Source: Bacteroidia bacterium (lineage in GTDB: Bacteria; Bacteroidota; Bacteroidia; B-17B0; Aurantibacillaceae). Taken from it: a DNA stretch of 14,032 bases. Shown one piece after another: positions 1-6,811 of this stretch (position 1 is its first letter; every line of letters starts with the position of its first letter). The notes under the pieces are model-generated. The model saw nothing but the letters and a program-made list of their open reading frames with translations. It did no database searches and was not told where the DNA came from. Where the stretch lies: NCBI GenBank assembly GCA_014379485.1, contig JACMLS010000402.1:1-14032 (forward strand), given 5' to 3'. Position numbers and translations under genes: made by a program.

Positions 1-2
1 AT

Positions 3-800
3 GGTGTTTGGTATGACCGCAATTTTTTAAATAAAACATTATCAGACATTGTCAATAAAAAAAGTGATTCAACTGCTGCCAGGTATCTTTGGTTAGCTGA
101 TGATTTTAAGAAAAACGCCAAGCCTGACAGTGCGCTAATTTATTATGAAAAAGCAGCTGATCAATTTCAAACATACGGAAGTATAGAAGAATTTATAAAT
201 GCTTATAATCAGATAGGAATTATACTGACCAGACAGGATAAGTATGAAGAAGCAAAATCTTATTTAACCAAAGCACTATCAACAGGTCTTTCTTCGCTTG
301 ACAGCAACAACCTTTCCATTGCAACAACCTACATCAGCTTAGGAGTTATTTATAGTGCTGAAGAAAATTACAGTCAATCTTTACTCTACCATAACAAAGC
401 ACTTTCAATAAGAACGCTGAAACTGGGTGAGTATGATGCGTCAGTTGCAACAAGTTATGGAAACATAGGGAATGTATATTTATTCAGTAAGAACTACGAA
501 AAATCTATTGAAGCTCATTCCATGGCAATGAAAATAAGAGAAAAGATTTTTGGCAAAACAAGTCCGGAAATAATTGAATCTTTTATTGGTTTAGGAAAAG
601 TTTACAAGGAGCTAAAGGAGTATAAACTATCAATAGAATATTTTGAGAAAGCACTACAAAATAAAATAACCCAGCGCGGAGCAGGCCATAAGGACCTTGC
701 GAAATTTTACAAAAACATTAGTGATGTCTATTACTTAATGGAAAATAAAGAGCAGGGAAATCTTTATAAGAGCAAAGCAGAAGAGGTTTTAAAGAACTGA
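3..800 (+). CDS. Tetratricopeptide-repeat protein, 5'-truncated by window edge
   Basis: The reading frame is open from the left edge of the window (first full codon at base 3) to the TGA at 798-800, giving 265 visible residues. The true start lies outside; the ATG at 522 is internal. Six TPR units are visible. Their conserved Gly/Ala/Ser position falls at visible residues 32, 72, 114, 156, 198 and 240, so the last five are spaced exactly 42 residues apart, the kinesin-light-chain (TPR_10/TPR_12) spacing. Typical pieces are NIGNVY (154-159) and FEKAL (214-218). TPR arrays are protein-protein interaction scaffolds. The protein ends just after the last repeat, so any effector domain (for example a kinase, a DNA-binding domain or a signal peptide) would have to be upstream. 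There are 68 bp before the next gene. The TPR assignment is firm; the specific role is unknown. Confidence 0.88.
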   Translation, partial: GVWYDRNFLNKTLSDIVNKKSDSTAARYLWLADDFKKNAKPDSALIYYEKAADQFQTYGSIEEFINAYNQIGIILTRQDKYEEAKSYLTKALSTGLSSLDSNNLSIATTYISLGVIYSAEENYSQSLLYHNKALSIRTLKLGEYDASVATSYGNIGNVYLFSKNYEKSIEAHSMAMKIREKIFGKTSPEIIESFIGLGKVYKELKEYKLSIEYFEKALQNKITQRGAGHKDLAKFYKNISDVYYLMENKEQGNLYKSKAEEVLKN

Positions 801-868
801 AACAACCATGACGAATTAAGAAATGTGCCTGCAAAATTACCGGGAAAGTAACAAATCAACCAAAAATA

Positions 869-3298
869 ATGGCAACATCAAAAATACTTGGTAATTATTT
901 TAAAATTGCCTTGCGTAATCTGAACAGGAATAAATTTTATTCCACTATAAATATCCTTGGTCTTGCTGTTGGCATTTCGTGTTCGGTTTTAATAATGCTG
1001 TTTATTAATGATGAATTTGCATACGATACCTTTCACTCGAAAAAAGACCGTATTTACAGGGTTTGTGAAATACTTGACGGAGAAGAAGGGCAAGGAGAGA
1101 AATCAAGCAGTCAGCCTTTTCCGGTTGGCAATGCATTAATAAATGATCATCCGGATCTTGTACAATCGTATGTTCGTTTTTTTAATTTTCAGGAAAGTAC
1201 GCACACACTTCAATACAAAGACATTAAAATAAACGAGAAGAAAACTTTTTTTGCTGACTCTACTTTGTTTGATGTTTTTGATTTTCCATTGGAAAAGGGC
1301 AATCCAGCAAAAGCCCTGAATGGAATAAATTCAATTGTAATTTCTAAGAAAATAGCAAAAAAATATTTCGGAGATGAAGACCCAATGGGCAAACTGCTGA
1401 AATTTGACGGCAAGGTTGAGCTAATGGTTACAGGTGTCTTTAAAGAAATTCCAACACAATCTCACATTCATTTTGATTGTCTTATCTCTTTTCAAACACT
1501 AAAACAATTGTTGGGGCCAAACATCGGCTCAAAAAATTGGGTCTGGAATCCCTGCTGGACATACATTTTATTAAAAGAAAATGTAACGCAAACAGAATTA
1601 GAAAAACAATTTTCGAATTTCATAAAAAAACACTTTCCTGATTTTATAATTCCGCAAGCCACATTGTACTTGCAGAAATTAACCGACATTCACCTGAACT
1701 CAGATCTGGCCTACGAGCTTGAACCGAATTCAAACAAAAACGATATTTATATTTTTGGTGCAATAGGCATTTTTATTCTTGTTATTGCCTGCATAAATTT
1801 TATGAACCTTAGTACAGCACGCTCCTCTAAACGCGCCAAAGAAGTGGGTATGAGAAAAGCAATCGGAGCGTATCGTTCTCAATTGATCTTTCAGTTTTTA
1901 GGAGAATCTTTTTTATTCAGTTTTATTGCCTTAATTATTTCGTTTGTACTGATCCTTGCATTATTGCCTGCATTCAATTCATTTTCAGGAAAGCAATTAT
2001 CTTTCGGAACCATATTAGAGCTTAAAACTTTTTCTATTTTATTCAGCATTACATTCCTTGTTGGCTTGGTAGCGGGAATTTACCCGGCCTTTTTTCTTTC
2101 TTCATTTAAACCCACAGAAGTATTAAAAAGTTCTTTTAACCAAGGTGCTAAAAGTAAATTACTGCGGCAAAGTTTTGTAGTCATACAGTTTGCTATTTCA
2201 ATAGCGCTTATTATCAGCACTATTATTATTTACAGGCAATTAAATTATCTGCAAAATGCCGAACTGGGTTTTAAAAAAGATCAGGTGCTTATTGTACCGG
2301 TAAGAGCCCCCATGGCTAAAGTGTATCTGCCCTTTTCAGAAGAATTAAAAAACAGTCCAGATATTGTAAACGTTGCAACTATGAATGACATTTTGGGCGT
2401 GAGTCATAATACACATGAATATAATTATGAGGGAATGGCGCCTAACAAACAGTGGATCTATTTTCCGTCGCTTATTGTAAGTCCAACTTTTGTTGAAACA
2501 ATGGGAATTAAAATTGTTGCGGGCCGCTCATTCAATAAAGACATTAAAAGCGACGATTCGCTTGCTGTGATTATTAATGAAGCAATGGTTAAGCATTTAG
2601 GCTGGGGCACAGCGCAAAATGCAATAGGAAAACAGTTTTTTACGCCCAGCGGTAAAGAGCGGGTAATTGGTGTTGCAGCAGATTATAATTTTGTATCATT
2701 AAAACAAAACGTTGGACCTTTTGTTCTTGATATTTCTGATCCGTCAAACAAACTATTGTGGACAAAATATATTATCATCCGCATTCCGGCGGCTAACGAA
2801 AAAAAGACAATAGAGTTCATAGAAAAAAAATGGAACACGTTTACAAAAGAATATCCTTTCGAATATTTTTTTCTGAATGAAAACCTTGAAAAGTCTTACC
2901 AGTCTCAGGAAAATTTAGCGAAACTTGTTGGATACTTTTCAATACTTGCCATTTTTATTGCCTGCCTTGGTTTATTTGCACTTGCTTCTTTTACCGTTGA
3001 GCAACGCACAAAAGAAATGGGAATAAGAAAAGTTTTGGGCGCATCAGCACTGGTAATTGTAAACCTTGTCTCTAAAGAATTTATTAAATTAGTTATTATT
3101 GCCAATCTTATAGCCTGGCCTCTCACCTGGTGGCTGATGCAAAAATGGCTCAACGATTTTGCTTACAGAATTTCAATTGGTTTTTGGGTCTTTTTAATTT
3201 CGGGATGTATTGCACTGGCAATTGCTCAATTAACTGTATTGTTTCATGCATTAAGATCAGCTAAAAGAAACCCTGTTACCAGTCTTAAATATGAATAA
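869..3298 (+). CDS. FtsX/MacB-type ABC transporter permease (double-domain)
   Basis: This 809-residue inner-membrane protein has two tandem MacB periplasmic-core plus FtsX modules, the usual architecture and length of this large Bacteroidota permease family. The N-terminal segment NYFKIALRNLNRNKFYS leads into a first membrane helix (about 24-46). A periplasmic domain follows, then helices at about 293-315, 346-370, 388-411 and 435-458, a second periplasmic domain, and helices at about 687-711, 738-757 and 770-793. The hallmark cytoplasmic motif occurs twice: EVGMRKAIGA (325-334) and EMGIRKVLGA (716-725). Family members use the power of a separate ATPase to move or extract envelope substrates mechanically (lipoproteins, peptides, drugs). 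No ATPase gene lies in the window, so substrate and partner cannot be named. The ATG at 869 is the first start in frame, and it puts the family's conserved N-terminus close to residue 10. Confidence 0.93.
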   Translation: MATSKILGNYFKIALRNLNRNKFYSTINILGLAVGISCSVLIMLFINDEFAYDTFHSKKDRIYRVCEILDGEEGQGEKSSSQPFPVGNALINDHPDLVQSYVRFFNFQESTHTLQYKDIKINEKKTFFADSTLFDVFDFPLEKGNPAKALNGINSIVISKKIAKKYFGDEDPMGKLLKFDGKVELMVTGVFKEIPTQSHIHFDCLISFQTLKQLLGPNIGSKNWVWNPCWTYILLKENVTQTELEKQFSNFIKKHFPDFIIPQATLYLQKLTDIHLNSDLAYELEPNSNKNDIYIFGAIGIFILVIACINFMNLSTARSSKRAKEVGMRKAIGAYRSQLIFQFLGESFLFSFIALIISFVLILALLPAFNSFSGKQLSFGTILELKTFSILFSITFLVGLVAGIYPAFFLSSFKPTEVLKSSFNQGAKSKLLRQSFVVIQFAISIALIISTIIIYRQLNYLQNAELGFKKDQVLIVPVRAPMAKVYLPFSEELKNSPDIVNVATMNDILGVSHNTHEYNYEGMAPNKQWIYFPSLIVSPTFVETMGIKIVAGRSFNKDIKSDDSLAVIINEAMVKHLGWGTAQNAIGKQFFTPSGKERVIGVAADYNFVSLKQNVGPFVLDISDPSNKLLWTKYIIIRIPAANEKKTIEFIEKKWNTFTKEYPFEYFFLNENLEKSYQSQENLAKLVGYFSILAIFIACLGLFALASFTVEQRTKEMGIRKVLGASALVIVNLVSKEFIKLVIIANLIAWPLTWWLMQKWLNDFAYRISIGFWVFLISGCIALAIAQLTVLFHALRSAKRNPVTSLKYE

Positions 3299-3348
3299 GG
3301 AATTTTTTCATATTTAAATTTAGAATTCACTCAATAGAAATACATGTT

Positions 3349-4011
3349 ATGAAAGTAGCTCAAACACTATTAAAAGGATTTTTATTCTTTTTCGCACTTT
3401 CTTCTTCTTCGCAAAATGATACAATAATTGATCTTCATAAATCAGTTAAGAAAAAAGGACTGGTTGTTTTTAACCGGAAACTTAGCCTTCTTAATGAAAA
3501 AATGCATAGGGGAATAAGATTAAGCAAAGATACCGGTGAAGGAATTGCATGGTTTAAAGGCCTTGAGTTTTCTGAAGGTATAATTGAGTTTGATGTGCGC
3601 GGAGAAAATGTAAAACAGCATAGTTTTGTTGGAATTGCGTTTCATGGAAAAGACAATTATACTTTTGATGCGATCTATTTCCGTCCCTTCCATTTTTTGC
3701 AGGAGGATACGGTCCTGAAAAAAAGATCGGTTCAATATGTATCATGGCCCAATTATACCTGGCAGGTTTTACGTGAGAAATCTCCGGGCACTTATGAGAA
3801 CGCTATTGCATTAAAGCTTGATCCTGATGCATGGTTTAATGTGCGCGTTGTTATTAAAGACAATATAATATCAACCTACATCAACGGTGCTGATAAAGCG
3901 AGTCTGGTGGTTAAAAAAACAAGCAGCACTAAAACGGGTTCGCTTGGATTTTACGTAGCTGATACTTCAGGCGGAGATTTTGCGAATATTAAAATTACTA
4001 AGACTAAGTAG
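3349..4011 (+). CDS. Secreted concanavalin-A-like (jelly-roll) domain protein
   Basis: This 220-residue protein starts with a signal peptide: basic MK, a hydrophobic stretch (about 6-18), then a small-residue cut region SSSSQ (18-22). The rest is almost all predicted beta-strand. Two blocks resemble the concanavalin-A-like lectin/glucanase fold found in LamG and DUF1080 (3-keto-disaccharide hydrolase-like) proteins: GIIEFDVRG near 77-85 with VGIAFHG near 94-100, and WFNVRVVIKDN near 162-172 with ISTYING near 174-180 and a closing GSLGFYV near 198-204. The last is the 'half-width of the bound ligand' strand pair usual in such domains. Family knowledge suggests binding or cleavage of a glycan in the periplasm or outside the cell, but I cannot point to catalytic residues. 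It lies 50 bp after the permease gene on the same strand and may be co-transcribed. The fold call is moderate and the function is unknown. Confidence 0.75.
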   Translation: MKVAQTLLKGFLFFFALSSSSQNDTIIDLHKSVKKKGLVVFNRKLSLLNEKMHRGIRLSKDTGEGIAWFKGLEFSEGIIEFDVRGENVKQHSFVGIAFHGKDNYTFDAIYFRPFHFLQEDTVLKKRSVQYVSWPNYTWQVLREKSPGTYENAIALKLDPDAWFNVRVVIKDNIISTYINGADKASLVVKKTSSTKTGSLGFYVADTSGGDFANIKITKTK

Positions 4012-4089
4012 TCTGCACTAAAACGTATTTTTTCCTGCTCTTTTTGTTACAGATTGTGAAATTGTTTAACTTTTTCTATTTTTATAGAA

Positions 4090-4282
4090 TTGGAAAACAA
4101 GAAAAAAATCCTTGCCATCTGTGGCAGCACACGCAAAAGTTCATCGAACCTGAATTTAATTAAAGCAACTATTGAACTTACTGCGGGGCAACGATGGTAA
4201 AATTACTGACGCTGAAACTTTGCAGAAAGTGAAAAGTCTCGTTGAATCTTTCAAAAGTGCAATTGAAAAAACAGCTAAATAG
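4090..4282 (+). pseudogene. Remnant of NADPH-dependent FMN reductase, internal deletion
   Basis: Two pieces of one flavodoxin-fold reductase gene are fused here. Frame 1 from about 4090 reads a start of the family type: ENKKKILAICGSTRKSSSN, with the P-loop-like GSTRKSSSN that binds FMN phosphate. It runs to a stop at 4198-4200. In a different frame, 4187-4282 reads GNDGKITDAETLQKVKSLV and onward to ...SAIEKTAK and TAG at 4280-4282, which resembles the C-terminal helix of the same family. Intact members are about 175-190 residues. Here only about 36 and 31 codons remain, so roughly 110 codons are missing, with a frame change at about 4185-4190. The start codon is TTG (4090-4092) where ATG would be expected. 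I read this as a gene killed by an internal deletion. The end of the remnant overlaps in sequence with an upstream TTG extension of the next gene, which should therefore not be used. Confidence 0.8.
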
Positions 4283-4295
4283 AAATTTACACAAA

Positions 4296-4769
4296 ATGAA
4301 AACAATTCAAATTCTTCTTTTAACAATAGTTTTATTCATTACTCTTTCTTCCTGTAAAAGCAAAGTTAAAACCGGAAGCGATCTTTCTTCAGATGACATT
4401 GCCCTGATAAAAAAAATTGGTCTGCTGAATGAGGGAGAAACAATTATTCTCTTTAGCTCACAAGGTGGCTTTGGAGGAGCAGAGAAATCAGGAAATTTTT
4501 TTACAAACGAACGCATTGCTTTTTATTGGATAGAAAAGAATGATAGCAGCAAGAATCTTATTGATTGTGCTTTTTACAAGGATATTGATACAATCCTTAC
4601 CAATTCTCAAACAGGCTCATTAACTTACGCATCTTATTTAGAGATCCATAAAACAAACGGAAAGATTTTCAAATCTTATGTTGATGGAGATAATACCGCC
4701 ACTCAGGAGTTTTTTGATAAGGCAATCACTGAATGGAAAAAACATACAACTATTAAACCCTCAATTTAA
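4296..4769 (+). CDS. Small lipoprotein of unknown function
   Basis: I place the start at the ATG at 4296 and not at the TTG 54 bp upstream (4242). The ATG start opens directly with a lipoprotein signal: MKTIQ, a hydrophobic core (residues 6-16) and the lipobox LSSC with the lipidated Cys at residue 20. The upstream codons belong to the decayed FMN reductase in another frame. The mature part (about 137 residues) is a mixed alpha/beta sequence with a Gly-rich segment SSQGGFGGAEKSG (54-66). It then reads like an anti-parallel sheet (FFTNERIAFYWI, near 68-79) and ends with an amphipathic helix. The middle resembles PH-like or small beta-sandwich domains only in general pattern, and I recognise no family. 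The lipobox predicts attachment to the inner or outer membrane facing the periplasm. It is followed after 28 bp by the DUF4328 gene, probably in one transcript. Confidence 0.82.
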   Translation: MKTIQILLLTIVLFITLSSCKSKVKTGSDLSSDDIALIKKIGLLNEGETIILFSSQGGFGGAEKSGNFFTNERIAFYWIEKNDSSKNLIDCAFYKDIDTILTNSQTGSLTYASYLEIHKTNGKIFKSYVDGDNTATQEFFDKAITEWKKHTTIKPSI

Positions 4770-4797
4770 ACCAAAGCTGATTTAATTGAAATAAAAC

Positions 4798-5496
4798 ATG
4801 AAGCAACTTAAACCAAACGACAAAAGAGCAAAAGCCGCCATGCTAATGGTATGCATTGTAATGGGTTTTGAAATTGTTAACATCATTTCTGATTTTTTTC
4901 AGTACCAGCTTTTAGAAAGCGGAAATCTTAATAGTGAAATCGCAAATGAAAACGATATAAGACAAGCGCTTGTTGCTTTGGTAAGCACTGTTCTTTTTAT
5001 TGTTTCTGCAATTACTTTCATTATGTGGTTCAGGCGTGCCTCTTACAATCTGCACACAAAAGTAGATCACCTTAAACATAGTGAAGGATGGGCGGCCGGC
5101 TGCTGGTTTGTTCCGGTTCTTTGCTGGTTTCGTCCTTTTCAGATCATGAAAGAATTGTATGAAGAAACAGATGTTTTGCTGGAACGGGAAACAAGGAATT
5201 ATGAAAAACGCATTACCACTTCTATATTGGGATTGTGGTGGACAATTTGGGTATTGCGAAATGTAATTGGTCAGTTTTTGATGAGGGGCGCTTTTAAAGC
5301 AGAAACGGCAGATCAGTTGAGTGTGAGTACTGTGGGAAGTATGATCAGTTCAGGACTTCAAATCCTTCTGGGTTTTATTACTGTAAAAATTATAAGAGAC
5401 TACTCTAAAATAGAGCCCTTGTTTTATGAAATTAAAGAACCACCCACACTCACTTTTCCTGACCGGGTTTTTGCTGATGATCAAACTAAAATTTAA
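4798..5496 (+). CDS. DUF4328 multi-pass membrane protein
   Basis: This 232-residue integral membrane protein has about four hydrophobic helices (about 11-34, 55-77, 140-162 and 177-198). It also has a conserved hydrophobic loop between the second and third. The signature of DUF4328 is present: MWFRRASYNL (76-85) right after helix 2, followed by the GW...GCWFVPVLCWFRPFQIMKELY stretch beginning at residue 97, with the invariant Trp, Pro and Arg-Pro-(F/Y)-Gln positions. The family is widespread in bacteria and its biochemical role is not established, so no function is assigned. Family membership is well supported by the motif spacing. The C-terminal 30 residues are hydrophilic and contain proline. 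The start ATG at 4798 is the only sensible one because helix 1 begins about 10 codons later. It shares orientation with the small lipoprotein gene 28 bp upstream. Confidence 0.87.
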   Translation: MKQLKPNDKRAKAAMLMVCIVMGFEIVNIISDFFQYQLLESGNLNSEIANENDIRQALVALVSTVLFIVSAITFIMWFRRASYNLHTKVDHLKHSEGWAAGCWFVPVLCWFRPFQIMKELYEETDVLLERETRNYEKRITTSILGLWWTIWVLRNVIGQFLMRGAFKAETADQLSVSTVGSMISSGLQILLGFITVKIIRDYSKIEPLFYEIKEPPTLTFPDRVFADDQTKI

Positions 5497-5515
5497 CTGA
5501 AGAAAGCGTTTGCTC

Positions 5516-5531
5516 ATTATGTAAACATAAT
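5516..5531. repeat. Short perfect dyad after DUF4328 gene
   Basis: ATTATG-TAAA-CATAAT forms 6-bp perfect arms around a 4-base loop, 20 bp after the preceding stop codon. It is AT-rich and has no following T-tract. It could be a weak 3' hairpin or chance. The rest of the 203-bp gap (5497-5699) shows no recognisable gene. Confidence 0.25.
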
Positions 5532-5656
5532 CCATTTCACGAAAAAAACCACAAAACAGCAGGCCGGATTGGGAATTATTTTCGCTTAATGAGAAAATTA
5601 CTCAGCACTATTATGCCCGGCTGAAAAGAAAAATTTAAAGTTTCTGCTTACGTTTT

Positions 5657-5666
5657 GCCATATGGC
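5657..5666. promoter_or_regulatory. 10-bp perfect palindrome GCCATATGGC upstream of DUF6799 gene
   Basis: This perfect two-fold symmetric decamer lies 33 bp before the ATG at 5700 in a region where a promoter is expected. It is among the few GC-containing symmetric sites in an AT-rich gap. It could be a small operator or coincidence. No clear TAnnTTTG -7 element is visible next to it. Confidence 0.22.
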
Positions 5667-5699
5667 TTGCTTTTTGGTTCAATAAGTAAAATAAATCAA

Positions 5700-6002
5700 A
5701 TGAAAAAAATTTTATTTATAGTTGGCATCACATATTCTTTGTCAGCAATTCCGGGAAATCTTTTTAAAGGAGATGATAAATACAAATATTGTGCGAAGCT
5801 AAAAGACGGAAAGATTAGTATTATGCACGAAGAAAAAGAAATAACAGCCAGTGTTGCACTTTTGAACGGAACAAAAATATTGGTAGACGGTACTGTACTG
5901 AAACCAGATGGTACCAAAATAAAATTAAAAGACGGGCAATGTGCTGACCAGGAAGGGGTGATTGATCCTCCGGAAACCATAAAAGAAAAAAACAAACACT
6001 AA
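5700..6002 (+). CDS. Small exported DUF6799 protein
   Basis: I choose the ATG at 5700, which gives 100 residues and starts MKKILFIVGI, a typical export signal with possible cleavage after LSA (about 14-16). An in-frame TTG at 5655 would add 15 residues before this signal and is unlikely. The mature part matches the DUF6799 pattern known from Bacteroidota: a Cys (31), KLKDGKISIM (33-42), ITASVALLNGTKI (48-60), LVDGTVLKPDGTKIKLKDGQ (61-80) and a second Cys at 81. The repeated NGT/DGT/DGT turns suggest a small beta-structure, and the two conserved Cys could form a disulfide in the periplasm. Such proteins are often encoded as short periplasmic or outer-membrane-associated units, and their function is not known. 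It lies 49 bp before the lysine-rich protein gene on the same strand. Family call is good; role unknown. Confidence 0.82.
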   Translation: MKKILFIVGITYSLSAIPGNLFKGDDKYKYCAKLKDGKISIMHEEKEITASVALLNGTKILVDGTVLKPDGTKIKLKDGQCADQEGVIDPPETIKEKNKH

Positions 6003-6051
6003 TTATTAAAAGAAAAAAGAAGTATAAATCAGTCATTAGAAAATCCTTATT

Positions 6052-6711
6052 ATGAAAGCGAAAAAAGAAAAGCCTAAAAAAGTTTCAGGTACAAAAAAGA
6101 AAGTTCCGGCAAAAAAGAAAAAAATTAAAAAGGCCGCATCCAAAACAGCGAAAAAACCTGCTAAAGTAAAAAAACAAGAAGCTGTAAAGGCTACGAAAAA
6201 ATCTGCTGCAAAGACTACGAAAAAAGCTGCTGCAAAGACTACGAAAAAAGTTCCGGCAAAGGTTATGAAAAAGACATCTGCTAAGGTTACAAAAAAAACT
6301 CCTGCAAAGGCTGCTAAAAAATCAATGTCTGAAAAAAGTAAACCCGTTTCCCGCAAAGGAAAAAGTAAAAAAGTTGTTCGCAAAGACAGAAAAGAAAAAC
6401 CAGCTGCTGCACAGCCAAAAACTCAGGTAAAACAAAACAAGCCGAAAAAGAATACAGCAGTCCCTTCAAAGAAAAAAGAAGACCTTACGATCAGGATCGG
6501 TTCTGACATTTTTGCACCCGGATTTGAAAATGAAGTTTTTGATCAGCGCAAAGCCACAAAAAATGTAGATCTTCATAAGGGAAGCGACAACTACCCCACT
6601 TCACTTGTAAACGATAATTACGCAGTTGGTTTACCCGAGGAAGATTATTATGAAAACAAAGAAAAAGAATTGTACGGGAATAACGGGACAGAAAAAAAAC
6701 CGGATAAATAA
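6052..6711 (+). CDS. Lysine-rich histone-H1-like protein with hydrophilic C-terminal tail
   Basis: This 219-residue protein has two distinct parts. Residues 1-142 are made almost wholly of Lys, Ala, Thr, Pro, Val and Ser, in the style of eukaryotic H1 tails, AlgP and other bacterial H1-like proteins. A strict octad KKxxAKxx repeats five times at 49-88. Residues 143-219 are not low-complexity: they begin LTIRIGSDIF (145-154), contain PGFENEVFDQ (156-165), and are rich in Asp, Glu, Asn and Tyr (for example EEDYYENKEKELYG at 196-209). I do not recognise this tail. There is no signal peptide or membrane segment, so a cytoplasmic, nucleoid-associated DNA or RNA compacting role is inferred from charge alone. 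The gene ends 98 bp before the convergent bshA end, with a hairpin between. An alternative is a ribosome- or RNA-associated protein. The coding call is secure because codon periodicity and the tail are intact. Confidence 0.82.
   Translation: MKAKKEKPKKVSGTKKKVPAKKKKIKKAASKTAKKPAKVKKQEAVKATKKSAAKTTKKAAAKTTKKVPAKVMKKTSAKVTKKTPAKAAKKSMSEKSKPVSRKGKSKKVVRKDRKEKPAAAQPKTQVKQNKPKKNTAVPSKKKEDLTIRIGSDIFAPGFENEVFDQRKATKNVDLHKGSDNYPTSLVNDNYAVGLPEEDYYENKEKELYGNNGTEKKPDK
6196..6315 (+). repeat. Five tandem 24-bp units encoding KKxxAKxx
   Basis: Codons 49-88 of the lysine-rich gene are five head-to-tail 24-bp units. The first two share an identical core GCTGCAAAGACTACGAAAAA, 24 bp apart; the later three are diverged. 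In-frame units of this kind can expand or contract by slippage without breaking the protein. Confidence 0.85.
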
Positions 6712-6738
6712 TATGAACAGTAATTATACAAGGTTTAC

Positions 6739-6811
6739 AGTTTTCGGTTTTTAGTTGGTTGATAAGGAATTTTAGCTTTAATATTTCTGAACAAACTAAA
6801 AACCGAAGACT
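6739..6811. terminator. Long hairpin between convergent genes, putative bidirectional terminator
   Basis: The arm TTCGGTTTTTAGTTGGTT (6743-6760) is complementary to AACAAACTAAAAACCGAA (6790-6807) at 17 of 18 positions. Pairing extends outward to 6739/6811 with one G-T wobble. The loop is about 29 bases. It sits between the stop of the lysine-rich gene (6711) and the end of bshA on the other strand, overlapping the bshA stop codon at 6810-6812. Both arms carry T- or A-runs, but there is no classical GC-rich stem followed by a T-tract, so terminator function is inferred mainly from position. Confidence 0.55.

Noticed and set aside
1..30. ATG at base 1
   Set aside because: That frame stops at 28-30; the TPR protein is read in the frame starting at base 3.
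4242..4295. In-frame TTG start 54 bp upstream of the lipoprotein ATG
   Set aside because: It would put 18 hydrophilic residues before a clear lipoprotein signal, and these bases are the C-terminal codons of the decayed FMN reductase in another frame.
5492..5623. Start-less open frame of about 44 codons with a C-x-x-C after the DUF4328 gene
   Set aside because: It has no start codon before its middle and no recognisable family, so it is most likely chance in a short gap.
5655..5699. In-frame TTG start upstream of the DUF6799 gene
   Set aside because: The MKKILFIVG export signal starts at the ATG at 5700, and the added 15 residues include the palindrome region and look non-coding.
6036..6383. 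115-codon open frame on the minus strand opposite the lysine-rich gene
   Set aside because: Its Phe-, Ala- and Val-rich product is the expected mirror of a Lys/Ala/Thr repeat gene, and it is not an independent gene.
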